Below, one piece after another: positions 38,823-50,039 of a DNA stretch of 64,000 nucleotides. Origin of the DNA: Podaxis mareebaensis. Taxonomy: Eukaryota > Basidiomycota > Agaricomycetes > Agaricales > Agaricaceae. How positions within the stretch are numbered: the stretch's first letter is position 1; the number at the start of each line of letters is the position of its first letter. The DNA lies in NCBI GenBank assembly GCA_018524725.1, contig JAEUWP010000434.1, positions 1 through 64,000 on the forward strand, written 5' to 3'. The notes beneath the pieces were generated by a model that was not told the DNA's origin, searched no databases, and saw only the letters and a list, made by a program, of their open reading frames with translations. Made by a program: the position numbers and the translations under genes.

Positions 38823-39283
38823 AGTGTTAGGGGAACTGGATCCTTCGTATAGCAAATTTAAATACCTTCGATAAAAACTGAATAGTGTTTGAAGCAGAGG
38901 CCACAGCCCAGTCAATTAGGACTGCTGGAAGTTCTCCGCCAGCATGTTGGCAGCAGTGATGGTGGCTATTATTGTCTAGATATTCACACTGCAAAGCCTA
39001 GCTATTTTGAGCTTGAAACGGACTGACAAATGGCAAAAGCACTTGAGAAATAATAATGCTATACTGGGTTTATTGTACAGGATTCAATAAGGCACAGGAT
39101 TGGTAGTATGAAGCGAAATACAGTCCATAGGGCAGAGGGCCCAAATACCTACTTGAGCTGGTGAGAGTGTATAATTTTGTGTATTCTATCAAAGTCATGC
39201 TCTATGTGTGGGGCTACAAATTCCTCCTCAACCTCCTCATGTGTTTTCTTCTTCATCTGCCAATCATGAATAGCCTTTGGAAG
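38823..39283. other. intergenic within the transposon block
   Basis: Between the Pro/Ser-rich ORF and the dioxygenase-like gene, both minus strand. No feature recognised. Confidence 0.45.
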
Positions 39284-40667
39284 TCAGTCTGAAGTAACAA
39301 AGCAGAGACCGCGCTGGTGATATTCCTTTACAGGGTTTAGGGGATCGACTAAGAATAGGCTAGTACTGTGCCAATGCCGGGGATGCCAAGCAATAAGTGT
39401 ATTTGCAGCAGCTTGGATCCATATGCCATGAGAGGCAATATAGAAGTGACCACCTATGTCGATACTACTCACATCAGGGTCGTGCTCACGAGACATAGTC
39501 AGTGAAATAGCCCAGTTGTGAGGCTGGTTCTCCATATGAATATGCCTATAGTAAAAATAAGCACTAGTGTGATAGGGAGAATTGACTACACACTGGCAGT
39601 AGTTTTCTGCCATAACACCTGTCGGAGGTGCAAGCTCAGCATTATGGAACTTGAAATCCTTTCCGTTGATATCAATGTGATACGATCCAAGGCCATCGCG
39701 ATCGGGGTCCATTGTTCCCTTGGCATCCATGTGGTGTATTCCTAACAGCTCAATAAAAGTGATATAGTCTTGAATGATTTCATCAGGAAGGAGAACATGG
39801 GCCAGACTCCACAGAACAGCAAAAGCAGAGCTAGCATCATAGTTGATGCGTTCATGTTCTGCAAAGTTGCTCTTGCAGAAGCGCATGTTTCAGACCCAGT
39901 CAAGCATTGGCCTATTCCACAAGCCTGCAGATAAGCCCATTTGTGATATGTGACCCATGTTTTCTTTCTGTACAAAATTAGGTCAGAAAAGCGCAATGCT
40001 AACAACTAGCACTTACCCTAATAGAGTTGTGCATAGCGACAGTCTCCTTAATAGATTTGTCCATAAATTCAATGACCCCTTTATCAGCACAGGCCCCCCG
40101 AATCACTACAGCCACAATTTGTGAGCCCAGGTCTTGATCATCTATGAAGATGGCACTCTCAGAGGGGGAAAGGTTGTAGGTGAGTAAAGCAGGGTTGACA
40201 GTGCAAGTGAATTTGTGTGGGTTTTGGCTATCCGATGGTACCTTCTCGTAGATAAATGCTGCATTTCACTCGAATATTTTGTGTGTTTCACAAGCATAGA
40301 GGTCGGGGGGTGGATAGGGGGAATCAAGTTTTGCACAAACAAGGTGGGGGATACTTGCAAGGAATGCTGGTTTGACAATTGATTTGGGGTGCAGCCATGC
40401 ACTGAGAAGGAGAGAGTGCTTCTCAATCCAGTGCTGAAGCCACTCCTCTGCCCGGGCTGTTAACACAGTTTCCAAGAGAGGTGAAATCATTGGCCTATTA
40501 GTCAGATGTCCAGCCCATGCTAAGAAATCTGTGAACAATGAGCGATAATTCCGCGTCGGAAGATTTGGAGGCCAATGGTTTTGCCAAATGTATGCTGCAA
40601 AGACGATTTGGTCATCAAGCTGCTGGCACAAAAGAAGAAGCCAGCACGCCTCTTCATCCCATTGCAC
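39284..40667 (-). pseudogene. 2OG-Fe(II) dioxygenase-like (TET/JBP-like) transposon cargo, probably broken
   Basis: Coding order: WDEEACWLLLLCQQLDDQIV, SLFTDFLAWAGHLTNRPMI, a stop at about 40266, NAAFIYEKVPSDSQNPHKF, SQIVAVVIRGACADKGVIEF, then ASSAFAVLWSLAHVLLPDE, FHNAELAPPTGVMAENY and the terminal domain. That last part has features of a double-stranded beta-helix dioxygenase: IHMEN (candidate HxE iron ligands), GGHFYIASHGIWIQ, TLIAWHPRHWHSTSL (distal His) and QRGLCFVTSD (candidate 2OG-binding Arg). TET/JBP-type enzymes oxidise 5-methylcytosine or thymine, but the substrate here is unknown. The in-frame TGA at about 40266 and loss of a clear start suggest inactivation. Family call is moderate; residues were matched by eye only. 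Confidence 0.5.
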
Positions 40668-41798
40668 AGCGCGATAGACAGCCTCTCAGGCAGCCACAAG
40701 TGTGCAGTTGGTTTTCCTTCACCCCATAAGACAGCACTGCAGGAATGCAGTGATTGGGTTATTGAGAGTGGGTGGCTGCTGGAAGGGCACTGGCTGAGTG
40801 TGCGATCAAGATTGTGATCAGCAGCAGCAGTTAACATGTGATCTGCTGGTCTGTGGCCCATCCTTCATCCTTTCCTCCTTCACAGCTCAGCCTCTATCCT
40901 ACCTATTCCTCTGCTGGCCCCTTCGACTTCCAGTCTTCCCCATGGGTACGATCTTTTCCTGAACCTTGTCATTGACTTCAGATTTATCTATGGTCATCAT
41001 TCACGCTATTTTTCATATAGGCTCGGCCATGCACAACAGATGTCAACAATCCCACTTACGACTGTGCACCGTCTGTAAACGGGGCTTGGCATATTCCCCC
41101 AAGAACAGCAGAATGGAGTATCGCTGAAGCCCACTCTGGTTGATTGCGCGGTGCACAGCTGACTGGCATGGCGCCATTTTCACAAACTGTGACTGTGACT
41201 GCACCTGTTAGCGCTTTTGCACATGTGCACACACAAACAGCGGGTGTCCGTGGAGCCACTGTGTTATGGGATTCCGCTACCAGCACCCCCAGCGGCGCAC
41301 CACTTTTGCGGGCCAGATGTTAGAACCCAAGTGGATGCTGTGCCAGGCGCGCCAGTGGTTGATAGGTTTTGCTTGCACAATTGCACGCTACTCCAGGAAT
41401 CCGGGTGGACTGCATGTGGGCAAGACTGAAGATCTGCTGTGCGCTGCGCCTGTAGTGCAAGCTCCTCCCTGCACTGCTGCCTCCTCTGCCTGCTTTTCTT
41501 CTGACCTAGCCCCCTGCTGCAGCTTCCCATTGGACCTTCGCCCAGCTGCCTCTGCAGTCACTGCCCCACTCTGCTGTTAAAACCAAGGTTCGCTCTAAAA
41601 CGCCTATTCATAAAGTCTGCACTGCAGGAGACGAACATCCACCGAACTCAGGCCTGGCACCCTTCAAAGAGAAGGGAACCAGCAGTGTGAAACCCAGGCT
41701 GGAAGTTTTGGCATTAGGGCAGAATCCTGTTTCCAAGTGGACTGAAGTGGGTATTGGTGGCCTGTGCCGGCACTGAGAAGGCTGGGGAGACTGTTTAT
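40668..41798. other. unresolved middle of the transposon block
   Basis: On the minus strand, coding-like fragments continue to about 40860 in mixed frames. On the plus strand there are Cys-containing fragments near 41030 (HLRLCTVCKRGLAYS) and an open frame at 41266-41580. None gives a convincing gene. This may be where two elements or two divergent promoters meet. Confidence 0.35.
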
Positions 41799-42374
41799 TC
41801 ACCCAAGGGTACAGTGAGTTGCAGCCTCTTCCATTGCCAGCAAGCGGTCAACTAACGGGCTGTAGATTGAGCGCATTTTGGAAGCCTCAGCCCCACTTAT
41901 CCCAAATCCAGAGGTGAATCCTCGCACGCTTGGCTGCAGCTCTTGCATCCCCTCTTTCCAGCCTTGTGAGCACTCCGGATGCGGGGGCTGCTCGTCTCCA
42001 CTCCATCCTCTTTTCTCCCATGCTTCTAACTGACTCCCATACACTACTCTAATCCACTGTGCACACTCCCTCACCATCTTCGGCTGTCCCTCTAACTCTT
42101 CTGGGTAGTGGACTACCTGGCACTGGCACCATCGGCCCAATTGTGGACCTGCTTCCAAGATGAAAAGCTTGTGTGGTCTCTTCCAAGTTTGCAAGTTGTT
42201 GTACCATAGACTTCTGTTGCTGGGGAACAGGAACCCCCGAATCCTCAGACCACAGCTGGGGTTGGAAGAAACGCAGTTGGAACGGTCCAGAGATGGGTGG
42301 GCGGAGTGGTTCGGGGGATTGATTTGTGAGGAGGATGGGGTGCTGAGGAAGGAGGTTGTTTTCAAGGTGTGCAC
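41799..42374 (-). CDS. hypothetical transposon-associated protein
   Basis: The C-terminal two thirds look truly coding: ILEAGPQLGRWCQCQVVHYP, KMVRECAQWIRVVYGSQLEA, WKEGMQELQPSVRGFTSGFG and SGAEASKMRSIYSPLVDRLL to the stop at 41799. It has charged helices and no catalytic motif that I recognise. I believe similar proteins occur in other mushroom genomes, but I cannot name the family. The N-terminal part competes with a Gln/Pro-rich frame on the same strand (up to 42387), so a splice near 42120-42180 may join the two. Confidence 0.5.
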   Translation of the reverse strand: MHTLKTTSFLSTPSSSQINPPNHSAHPSLDRSNCVSSNPSCGLRIRGFLFPSNRSLWYNNLQTWKRPHKLFILEAGPQLGRWCQCQVVHYPEELEGQPKMVRECAQWIRVVYGSQLEAWEKRGWSGDEQPPHPECSQGWKEGMQELQPSVRGFTSGFGISGAEASKMRSIYSPLVDRLLAMEEAATHCTLG

Positions 42375-42959
42375 AACTTCTTACCATCTAACCCCAGGTT
42401 TGTTCTGATGAACATTTCTTCTAGAAGTGCTTCACCATTATTGCTGACCTTTCACTCCTGTGAGCTTCAGTGCGGCTAGTGGTGACTCATTCGCAGTGCT
42501 TATTTGATTCGGCTCCTGTGCTGCTTTTCCTCCATGCTTCATTTGTGGCTCCCTATTTCTTACTGTCCTCCTTGCCTCAAGAATTCTATTTGTTTTATTT
42601 TTTTCCATGTGCGGTAATTCAAGGCACCCAGGCCCTGGTATTTCCAGTGTTTCAAGGTAGACAAATAGTGCGTATTTCTGGGACCCAGTCTAATTGTTCC
42701 CTGGTTCCGCTGCTGTGGGCCAGGGGAAATTCTGGCTTCTTGTGGAGCTGCCACAGCCTGCTGCAGATGCGGGCTTTGCACTCAAGTTCCGGGTAAGCGC
42801 TTACCTGCTCTCTCTGGGCACACCCATCACCTTCGTTCCCTCGAGCCTGAGCGGTGTGTGATTATTTGTGTAGGGGCTATGCTAGTGCCCCGACATTTGA
42901 AGCTGGTACTACTCACCTGGCTGGTCTTCCTCTCTACACTGCTGTTCCTGTCTACTGCG
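42375..42959. promoter_or_regulatory. upstream region of the transposase gene
   Basis: Divergent interval between the minus-strand hypothetical gene and the transposase ATG. ORFs here are short and hydrophobic in an uninformative way. It probably includes promoter and 5' UTR. Confidence 0.4.
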
Positions 42960-45900
42960 ATGCCATCAGGCCAGCCAGCTGGTCATACATGTATTCCGTC
43001 TTGTGGCAGAAATTATACCAAGTCAGGCTCACTCTCCCAGCACCAAATATCCTGTCCACACTTTCTGCGAAACCACCAGTGCTCTCAAGAGGTTCATTCC
43101 AATAGAAAGCCCCCAAAGATTCCTCACACCCAGAATCCTAGTGAGCCAGCAAAGGTGAATCCTACCATTAATGGCGTTTAACCTCGGAATTCACCACTGC
43201 TTTCCTAGTCACCTGAGCTCCTCAGTTCTCATACTGTTCATGAAATGCACGCACCATTAGCAGAGGTCCCTGGAAGTACAGAAGCCCATGGTTACGGCTT
43301 GGAGAGACATATGGAGCCACCCAATCCCTGCGGTCCTCCCCCTCTCACAGCTTCTGGATGGCCCCACTGCAACTACCGCAGACCAAAGTGGTTTCAAGAC
43401 ATGCTACCCCAGCCTCCCACCCCAGCCCCACTGCCAGTAGATGATCCATGCACAGAGTCTGGACCCCTACAAGGAGCCATTTGCCGCGTTATACTTATTG
43501 TATGCGATCGTCTTTGCACAGTGGCGAACCAGTTTGGTCTATGGCGCGACTATCCCCACCGCCCATCATATGATCCTGATCGCTATCTTTCAATCAATGA
43601 CCTTTCAAGTTCCTATTCCACCACTACACCTCCCTCCAGTAGCACTCAAGCTCAGGTCTTTTCCAACACCACTCCCAAAAAACCTTCACATTGGCCTTTT
43701 GCCAACCCTACCATTCATGGGTTCATGGCATGGCTTAACAATGGTCACAGTACAAAATCCAAGTCAGATGCAAATTCTCTAGTCTGGGATTGGGTCTTAC
43801 AGCCATATTTTTGGGCCAAAGACATGGTCAACTTTGATGCGCAGCACGAAAACAAGAGAATGGATGAAGAAGTTGCAAAAACAGGCTTCAGGAGCAAGTT
43901 TCAAGAGACTTCGGTTGAAATTGATGTTCCCTCAGGATCGCCAAGTATTCCCCCACGAAAATTCACTGTTCCTGGACTACTTCATTGCAAACTCACTTTG
44001 CTAATCTGCGATGCCTTCAATGATCCCCTTGCTCACCTGATTCATTACTCTCCCTTCAAACTCTTCCACAATACTCAAGCTGGTGACGAGCGCGTTTATG
44101 GAGAGCTCTTCACATCAGACGCATTTCTGGAGGAGCATGAAGATGTCCAGCGGCATGGAAAACTCCCTCGGGATGATCCCCACTGCAAGTGCGAAAAGGT
44201 GGTAGCTGCACTCATGTTCGCCTCAGATGCTACTCACCTAGCCAACTTTGGCAATGCTAAAGCCTGGCCAGTCTACGTTATGCTGGGAAACCTCTCAAAG
44301 TATATACACTCTCAGCCAAATTCTGGTGCTATGCACCACCTAGCATACATACCCTCAGTAAGTTTTGCATTCCATATTCACATCACCTTCGCTAACCTTG
44401 GGTTGTTCTAGCTCCCAGACTCCTTCCAGTATTTTGTGTCATCCTTTCACTCCTCTTGGCACTCCCAGAAGGCTGATATCCTGGCCCACTGCCGCCACAA
44501 ATTGATTCATGCAGCTTGGAGCATCTTGCTTGACGATGACTTTATTCACGCGTACCACTATGGAATTGTCATCAAGTGTATTGATGGCATTGAACGCCGC
44601 ATATACCCCCGCATATTCACATATTCAGGTGATTATCCTGAAAAGTCAGTTGCACATTCCAATTTCACATATTCAGGAGCCATTTACTTGTACTTCTCTA
44701 GGGTTCTGATAGCCACAGTTCGCGACAAAGGCCTCTTCCCATGTCCCCAGTGCCTCATATCTAAACATGAACTACAGAACCTCGGCCTAAAGCGTGATGA
44801 AGCCATTCGAAAAGAGAAGGCCTGGTCATACCAGATTGACAAGGTTGTTACAGCTCGCCACATAATCTATACCCATGGTCTGTCTTTGCACAGTGCACCT
44901 GTTGAGGCCTTGTTGCGAAATATTTCAGGTGTACCAACTATCATATGTACCCATTTGCTCATCCTAGTTACTGGATAACTGATAAAAGGCCTGATTCACA
45001 GAATGCCTTTGCTCATCGCCTTGGGGAGCACTTTGACCCATCAAAAATGCTCACAGTTGATCTTCTCCATGAGATCGAACTTGGGACTTGGAAAACTTTA
45101 TTTTCTCATCTTGTCTGAATCCTTTATGCTGCAAGTAGTAATGGGAACAATCTGGTGACTGAATTAGATGAGCAGTGAGCACCTGTTCATCATATTCTGA
45201 TTGTGAAGTATTTACTCTGGCCAATTTATTATATCTGCAGATATCGCGCAATCTCACCATTTGGGAGCAGAATACGCCGTTTTTCATCCAACAGTTCAGA
45301 AATGAAAAAGATGGCTGCTCACGACTATGAAGATCTCCTCCAGGTAAGCCAATATTCGATTCATGCAAAGGTGGGCTGGATAACATACACATTTACCAGT
45401 GTGCTCTTCCGTGTTTTGAAGGGTTATTAACTGAACCACACAACAAACATCTGGTTAAGCTGCTATATTGCTTTGCAGAGTGGCATGCCCTTGCGAAATT
45501 GCGGATGCATACAACAAGTTCCCTTGACTTTCTCAGCAGTCTCACAAAGGAGCTTGGAAATTTACTCTGCCACTTCCAAAATCACACATGCAATAGTTTC
45601 ACAACTTTAGAGCTCCCCTGTGAGGCAGCAGCATGGCAGCGCCAGGCTGCTAACCAAACCCATGGCATGGTCTTGGGCCCCTCAGACGCTTTATGCCAGA
45701 GGCACACACGGACACTTAACCTGGCCACTGTCAAGTTTCACTTCATGGGAGATTATGTAGCACAAATCCGCCAGTTTGGAACAACTGATTCCTATTCAAC
45801 GCAGCTAGTATGTTTTATGCACTAAACCGTTGGTTTGTCCTAACGCCCAAGATTGTCTTGCAGGCTGAACAATTGCACTGCACAATCAAGAGACTTTATG

Positions 45901-47109
45901 GTACTACGAACAAGAAAGATGTACTCTGACAGATTGGCAAGAAGCATGTGCGCTCTCAAGCTCTCCGTGCTCTTGAAAAGCAAGAGAAGAGCGAAGCTAG
46001 TAAACCAGAGCTTATTTCAAAGCACCACATCATTTTGCACTCTACTGATCGTCCCATCAACATATACACATTTGTTCGCGATGGTACTGACCCAGCAAAG
46101 GTGGTAAGACTCTATTCTGTCCCATCACTGCCAATCTCATGCATAAACCAGGCATTCATTGCAAAGCTCAAGAACCATCTATTGGGCCATATCTTAGACC
46201 GCAAATTTGATGGTGACATGCACGAGGATTTCACAGACGATGACCGCAATACTATTTATATCAGAAATAACAACATTTTTCGGCATCAAACAGTGTGCAT
46301 AAACTATACCACATACGATGTTCAGCGCGACTATGATACCATTAACCCCCGAAATCAGCCTTTCTGCATGGCCGCTTCTCCAGAAACAGAGAATCTCCCA
46401 ACTGCTCACCCCTTCTGGTATGCGGCTGTCATTGGGACCTTCCATGCTGAAGTGCGTCACACTGGAATCCATGCCCGTGACTTTAGCTGGAGAATCATGG
46501 ATTTCCTTTGGGTGCGTTGGTTGGGGGTTGAGCCTGACTACACTATAGATCGCCACCTAGCCAGACTTCCGAAATTTGGCTTTGTTCCAGACACCGATGA
46601 TTTTGCATTCAGCTTCCTTGATCTGGCACTTGTCATCCGCGGCTGTCACCTGTTACCAGTCTTTGCTGCAGGACGCACAGGGGAGCTATTACATTGCGAG
46701 GGACCCACTGAGGCTAGGCAGAATGGGGAGGTGGATGATTGGACAAATTACTACGTCAACATGTGTGGACCAAATTTTGCTTTTGTCAAGATAACATGAC
46801 CACTTACGCACCTTAACCAGATTTAGTGACCGTGACATGTATATGCGTCACATAGGGATGGGTATCGGCCACGTTGATGGCACTGCAGCAGGTTCAAACC
46901 ATGCGAGACTGTGGGCCAGTGGTGGCCACAGTGACAACCATGAAGGCAATGAAGACCAAGCTGTGGGCGAAGACAGCATGGATGAGAGGGAAACTGAGGG
47001 CGAAGATGTACATGGTACTGATTCGGATGTACTGGATGACTTAACCGATGATGAAGATGGGAGCCAAGACAGCAGATCAGATAGTGAAGGCGAATATGGC
47101 ACTCTGTAG
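42960..47109 (+). pseudogene. Plavaka/KDZ-like transposase with two in-frame TGA codons
   Basis: Large cut-and-paste transposase gene, many short introns. Exon 1 has a C2H2-like finger (CIPSCGRNYTKSGSLSQHQI plus SCPHF). The main part reads QFGLWRDYPHRPSYDPDRY, VYGELFTSDAFLEEHEDVQ, EKVVAALMFASDATHLANFG, FTYSGDYPEK, KGLFPCPQCLIS (zinc-binding-like CxxC), MLTVDLLHEIELGTWKTLF, FHFMGDYVAQIRQFGTTDSY, FNYTTYDVQRD-like, HPFWYAAVIGTFHAEVRH, DFLWVRWLGVEPDY, ALVIRGCHLLPVFAAGRTGE and a very acidic tail. In-frame TGA codons at 45116-45118 (after FSHLV) and 45927-45929 (after KKDVL) interrupt otherwise intact exons. In both places related proteins, as I remember them, have Arg, which fits CGA to TGA change. 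Otherwise well preserved, so inactivation seems recent. Confidence 0.8.
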
Positions 47110-47515
47110 TACCTTCAATTTTTGTAATACACCTAATCCCTGGTGAAGTCAAAAGTTGGTGCTTTGATCTCAGGCGCGGTGCACTGCAAAAAGGCACCAC
47201 AAGAATCGACACCCAGGCACCATGCCGAGACTATGGAACACAAGTGCAGCCAGGAACTCACCATAATGGCAAAGAAACGATAATGCGTGAACCCTTGTAG
47301 AACGGCACGTTTCAAGCTGAGGCGCAGTCACCAGAAATGCACCCAAGTGATTGAAGCCTCACCGTATTCCTGCATTATGGTGTGCGAATGCCATCCAAAC
47401 ACCACACTTTACCACCATTCCTTCCAGTGGTAAGCTAGTTCAAGTATGGCGTATGGAATATAATCCATGGTCATCCATGATCATGCTGCACCAGAACTGA
47501 ATTGGACTGCCAGCC
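47110..47515. other. right flank of transposon block / 3' region of HAUS6-like gene
   Basis: Convergent interval rich in ggcacc, ggtgc and gtgca motifs between 47150 and 47230, possibly subterminal transposase-binding repeats. The element terminus should lie here, but no target duplication could be paired with the left side. Confidence 0.4.
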
Positions 47516-49505
47516 CTAAATGTTATATCTGGTTTCCCAAAATTTAGTGATGGATGATCTACATGGCGAGCCATGATGGTCAGAACTAGGTAAAAGGCGC
47601 GAAATAGGTAAAAATCGGACCTTGGAGGCCTCGTCTTCAAACACATGCTTCCTCTCTTCAAAGGCAGGTTTGATCGTGATTTGGGCCAGGGAGGCTCTGA
47701 TAGATTTTTTCGGGTTTGTAGTCGTACGTGGATTCTTGGGCGGCTGTACACTCGGGGGCTTATATGACGCTGCCTGGTCAATTTTTGTCCCAGTTTTTAA
47801 CCGGGGAATTTGGGACATGGGAGCGGCTGGTTCGGATGGTGCAATACAGGGTACATGAGGGGCTGGGGGTGGAGGGAATGGAGGAAGTAGATGTTGACGT
47901 ATGTAGTCGATCCTCTGTTCAAATCCTTCCTGAGATTCAGGATCAGGTAACGACAGTCGCTGCAGCAGCGAACCATCTACGACTGGCTGAGGAAGGATAT
48001 CGGTGACCTGCAAAGAGAGTAGAAAGAACCTCTAATCTCACTTTTCGAAGGAGTTGTCGCCCCTCAGTTACCTCCGGCACCCATAGGGGGATTCTATTCT
48101 GGTTTTCGGCTTTGGGAGATTCAGGCTTTGGGAACCTTTTCTTTGCTCGTTCGATCTCTGCGAGCGCGTCGGACAGCCGTTTGTATGTTCTCTGCGCCGA
48201 CAGAAGGTCGTCAGAAAGCAACACTTGTGCCATGAGACCGGGTTTGGCGCTCGGGGTGTTAGCGCAGGTAGTGGCCTGAGATGGAATTACCGAACGACGC
48301 AGTCGCTTTAGTTCCGCCGGATGATGGGCCGCGGCAATTGGGAGTAATGGGGCCTGAACCTGCTACCAAAGCACCGTAAGCGGCTTGACATAACTGGAAG
48401 GAATAATAGACAGGCTTACCCGCTGCACGTCCTTAAGTTCTTTGGACGTTCCCTCGCTGTTTTGAAGTGGGGACGACTTGGTATCAGGGATAATTATACC
48501 TGCTAGACGAAGCAGGTAGACGAGAGCAGTAGAACCTTGCTCGCCTGCCCACAGCCGGCCTTGAATATCTTGACGTTTGACCTTGGCGAGTCTAGAGAGA
48601 TAATCGGTGGGTAATCCTCGCAGTTTGGACTCTTTCCCTTGCACTAGGATATCACTCTAGGGGCATGTAACGATTAGAGAGGAAGCATCAATGGCATTCC
48701 TGATATACCTTTAGAAGTTCAAGACCTCGGCATCGCTGGGACAAAACTGAAGCTTTCTGAAGCCATCCCTGCCTTGCAGACTGGTACCGGACGAGTTTTT
48801 CGCTGTATACAGTCGAAGCGGACGCGGCGAGATCCTAAGCAAGCTGTTAGGTTTTGAATGCTGTGTCTAGGCTGCGCTTGGCTCACAAAAAGTTGCTCTT
48901 GAGTATATGCTTTGGATTTGTGGAGTAACACGTGGGTTGAAAATGATATAAGCAACCTTTCAAACCTGTTTTCGTGTCAGTAAGACTGAAACAAACTAAC
49001 AGTTAGCGGTAGGGTACTTTTCTCCAGTGCACTCCTCCAACAGAGATTTACGAACTACGACGTCCTTCCACCACCAGGCCGTCCCACGTAACGAGCCAGT
49101 ATCCTTCTCGGCTTTATTTTTCTGGGCGCTCGCTGAGGACCTCTGAGAAGAAGAAAGGAGTGCTCGATGTCGAAGTGTCTCAAGATATTTGAAAAGCGAA
49201 GTCCGGAATGCAAGGGTGTCGGAAGGCTGAGAGCATGGGTACGTAGGAAGGATCTACATTCGCAGGTTCAATTGGAGTCAAGGATAAGGATTCGCCAAGA
49301 TTCTGACATTCCTTGCACTGGTCTCCAGTTGGCTGGTAAGAAAGTAGCATATATCTTCCATCATCTTCACTCGATCTTTCAAGCCCTTCAAACGTCCGTC
49401 AAAGAGATGATTATCATATTGGGGCTCATTGGCACGAGGATAGTTTAGAATGTGGAGATGTATCAAGAGGATGAGCGATAGTGGCAGTGACGAGAAGGGT
49501 TGCAT
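47516..49505 (-). CDS. HAUS6-like augmin complex subunit (divergent)
   Basis: Augmin recruits gamma-tubulin to spindle microtubules. The first exon reads SLPLSLILLIHLHILNYPRA, then LKGLKDRVKMMEDICYFLTS, resembling the HAUS6 N-terminal domain. Later exons: DTLAFRTSLFKYLETLRHRA, TAWWWKDVVVRKSLLEECTG, RFERLLISFSTHVLLHKSKA, VQGKESKLRGLPTDYLSRLA, LLSDDLLSAQRTYKRLSDAL, and a Pro-rich tail before the stop at 47516. Coiled-coil-like helices dominate. The start ATG at 49505 precedes the N-terminal domain; the same frame is open back to 49715 (MTRLAVLTDKNLVPPHPKSD), which may be real coding or 5' UTR. The family call is tentative because fungal HAUS6 diverges strongly. Confidence 0.55.
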
Positions 49506-50039
49506 TGAGAGTTGAGACAAGTGACAAACAAGGTTCACGGAGCACATTTCATAATAAATCAAAACACTGATGCTCATTCTGGCGGACTTGAAGTCCCAGA
49601 AGTAGCGGTCCCCGGCACGTATTCTCAATTCCTGAATCACACTCAGCTCTTCCAAGTCTGACTTCGGATGTGGGGGCACCAGATTCTTGTCGGTCAGAAC
49701 AGCCAAACGAGTCATTGCTGCTCTACCTTTTTCAAAATGAGACAGTTTAAACTTCGGGGTTGATGACCGACAGTCGTCGGACGACGTTGATCATCACTCT
49801 GTCAATACCTCACGACGCATGCACTCAATCAAAGGTATCAAATGTATGCCAGTATCAGCTGGCCGACGCCACTGTGCAAGAGTATGAAAATGTACACAGA
49901 GTTTCACTTACCAACGTATGATCAAATTTTTCAAATGATCGACAACAAAATATTTACATAAATACCCCCATCGCAGGCCAGAAAATGATCTTTCTAGCCG
50001 ACATCCCCCACTACTACCACCGCTGCCTTGACCACACTT
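49506..50039. promoter_or_regulatory. divergent promoter region (HAUS6-like / aminotransferase)
   Basis: Between divergent genes. It includes 49506-49715, an open minus-strand extension of the HAUS6-like frame. No specific motif identified. Confidence 0.4.

Larger units (their letters stand above)
35600..47400. mobile_element. Plavaka/KDZ-like DNA transposon region with cargo genes (limits approximate)
   Basis: The block holds a large transposase gene on the plus strand and, on the minus strand, a 2OG-Fe(II) dioxygenase-like gene, a DUF6698-like gene, a Pro/Ser-rich ORF and a small unknown gene. Fungal KDZ-type transposons are known to associate with TET/JBP-like dioxygenases, so the set could be one unit (inference). 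It could also be two neighbouring or nested elements meeting near 41 kb. I looked for terminal inverted repeats and target-site duplications around 35.5-36.0 and 47.1-47.5 kb by eye and found none that convince. GCACC/GGTGC motifs recur near both edges. Confidence 0.6.

Noticed and set aside
35600..47400. Retrotransposon origin for the accessory block
   Set aside because: No reverse transcriptase, integrase, gag or LTR pair was seen; the large gene matches a DNA transposase instead.
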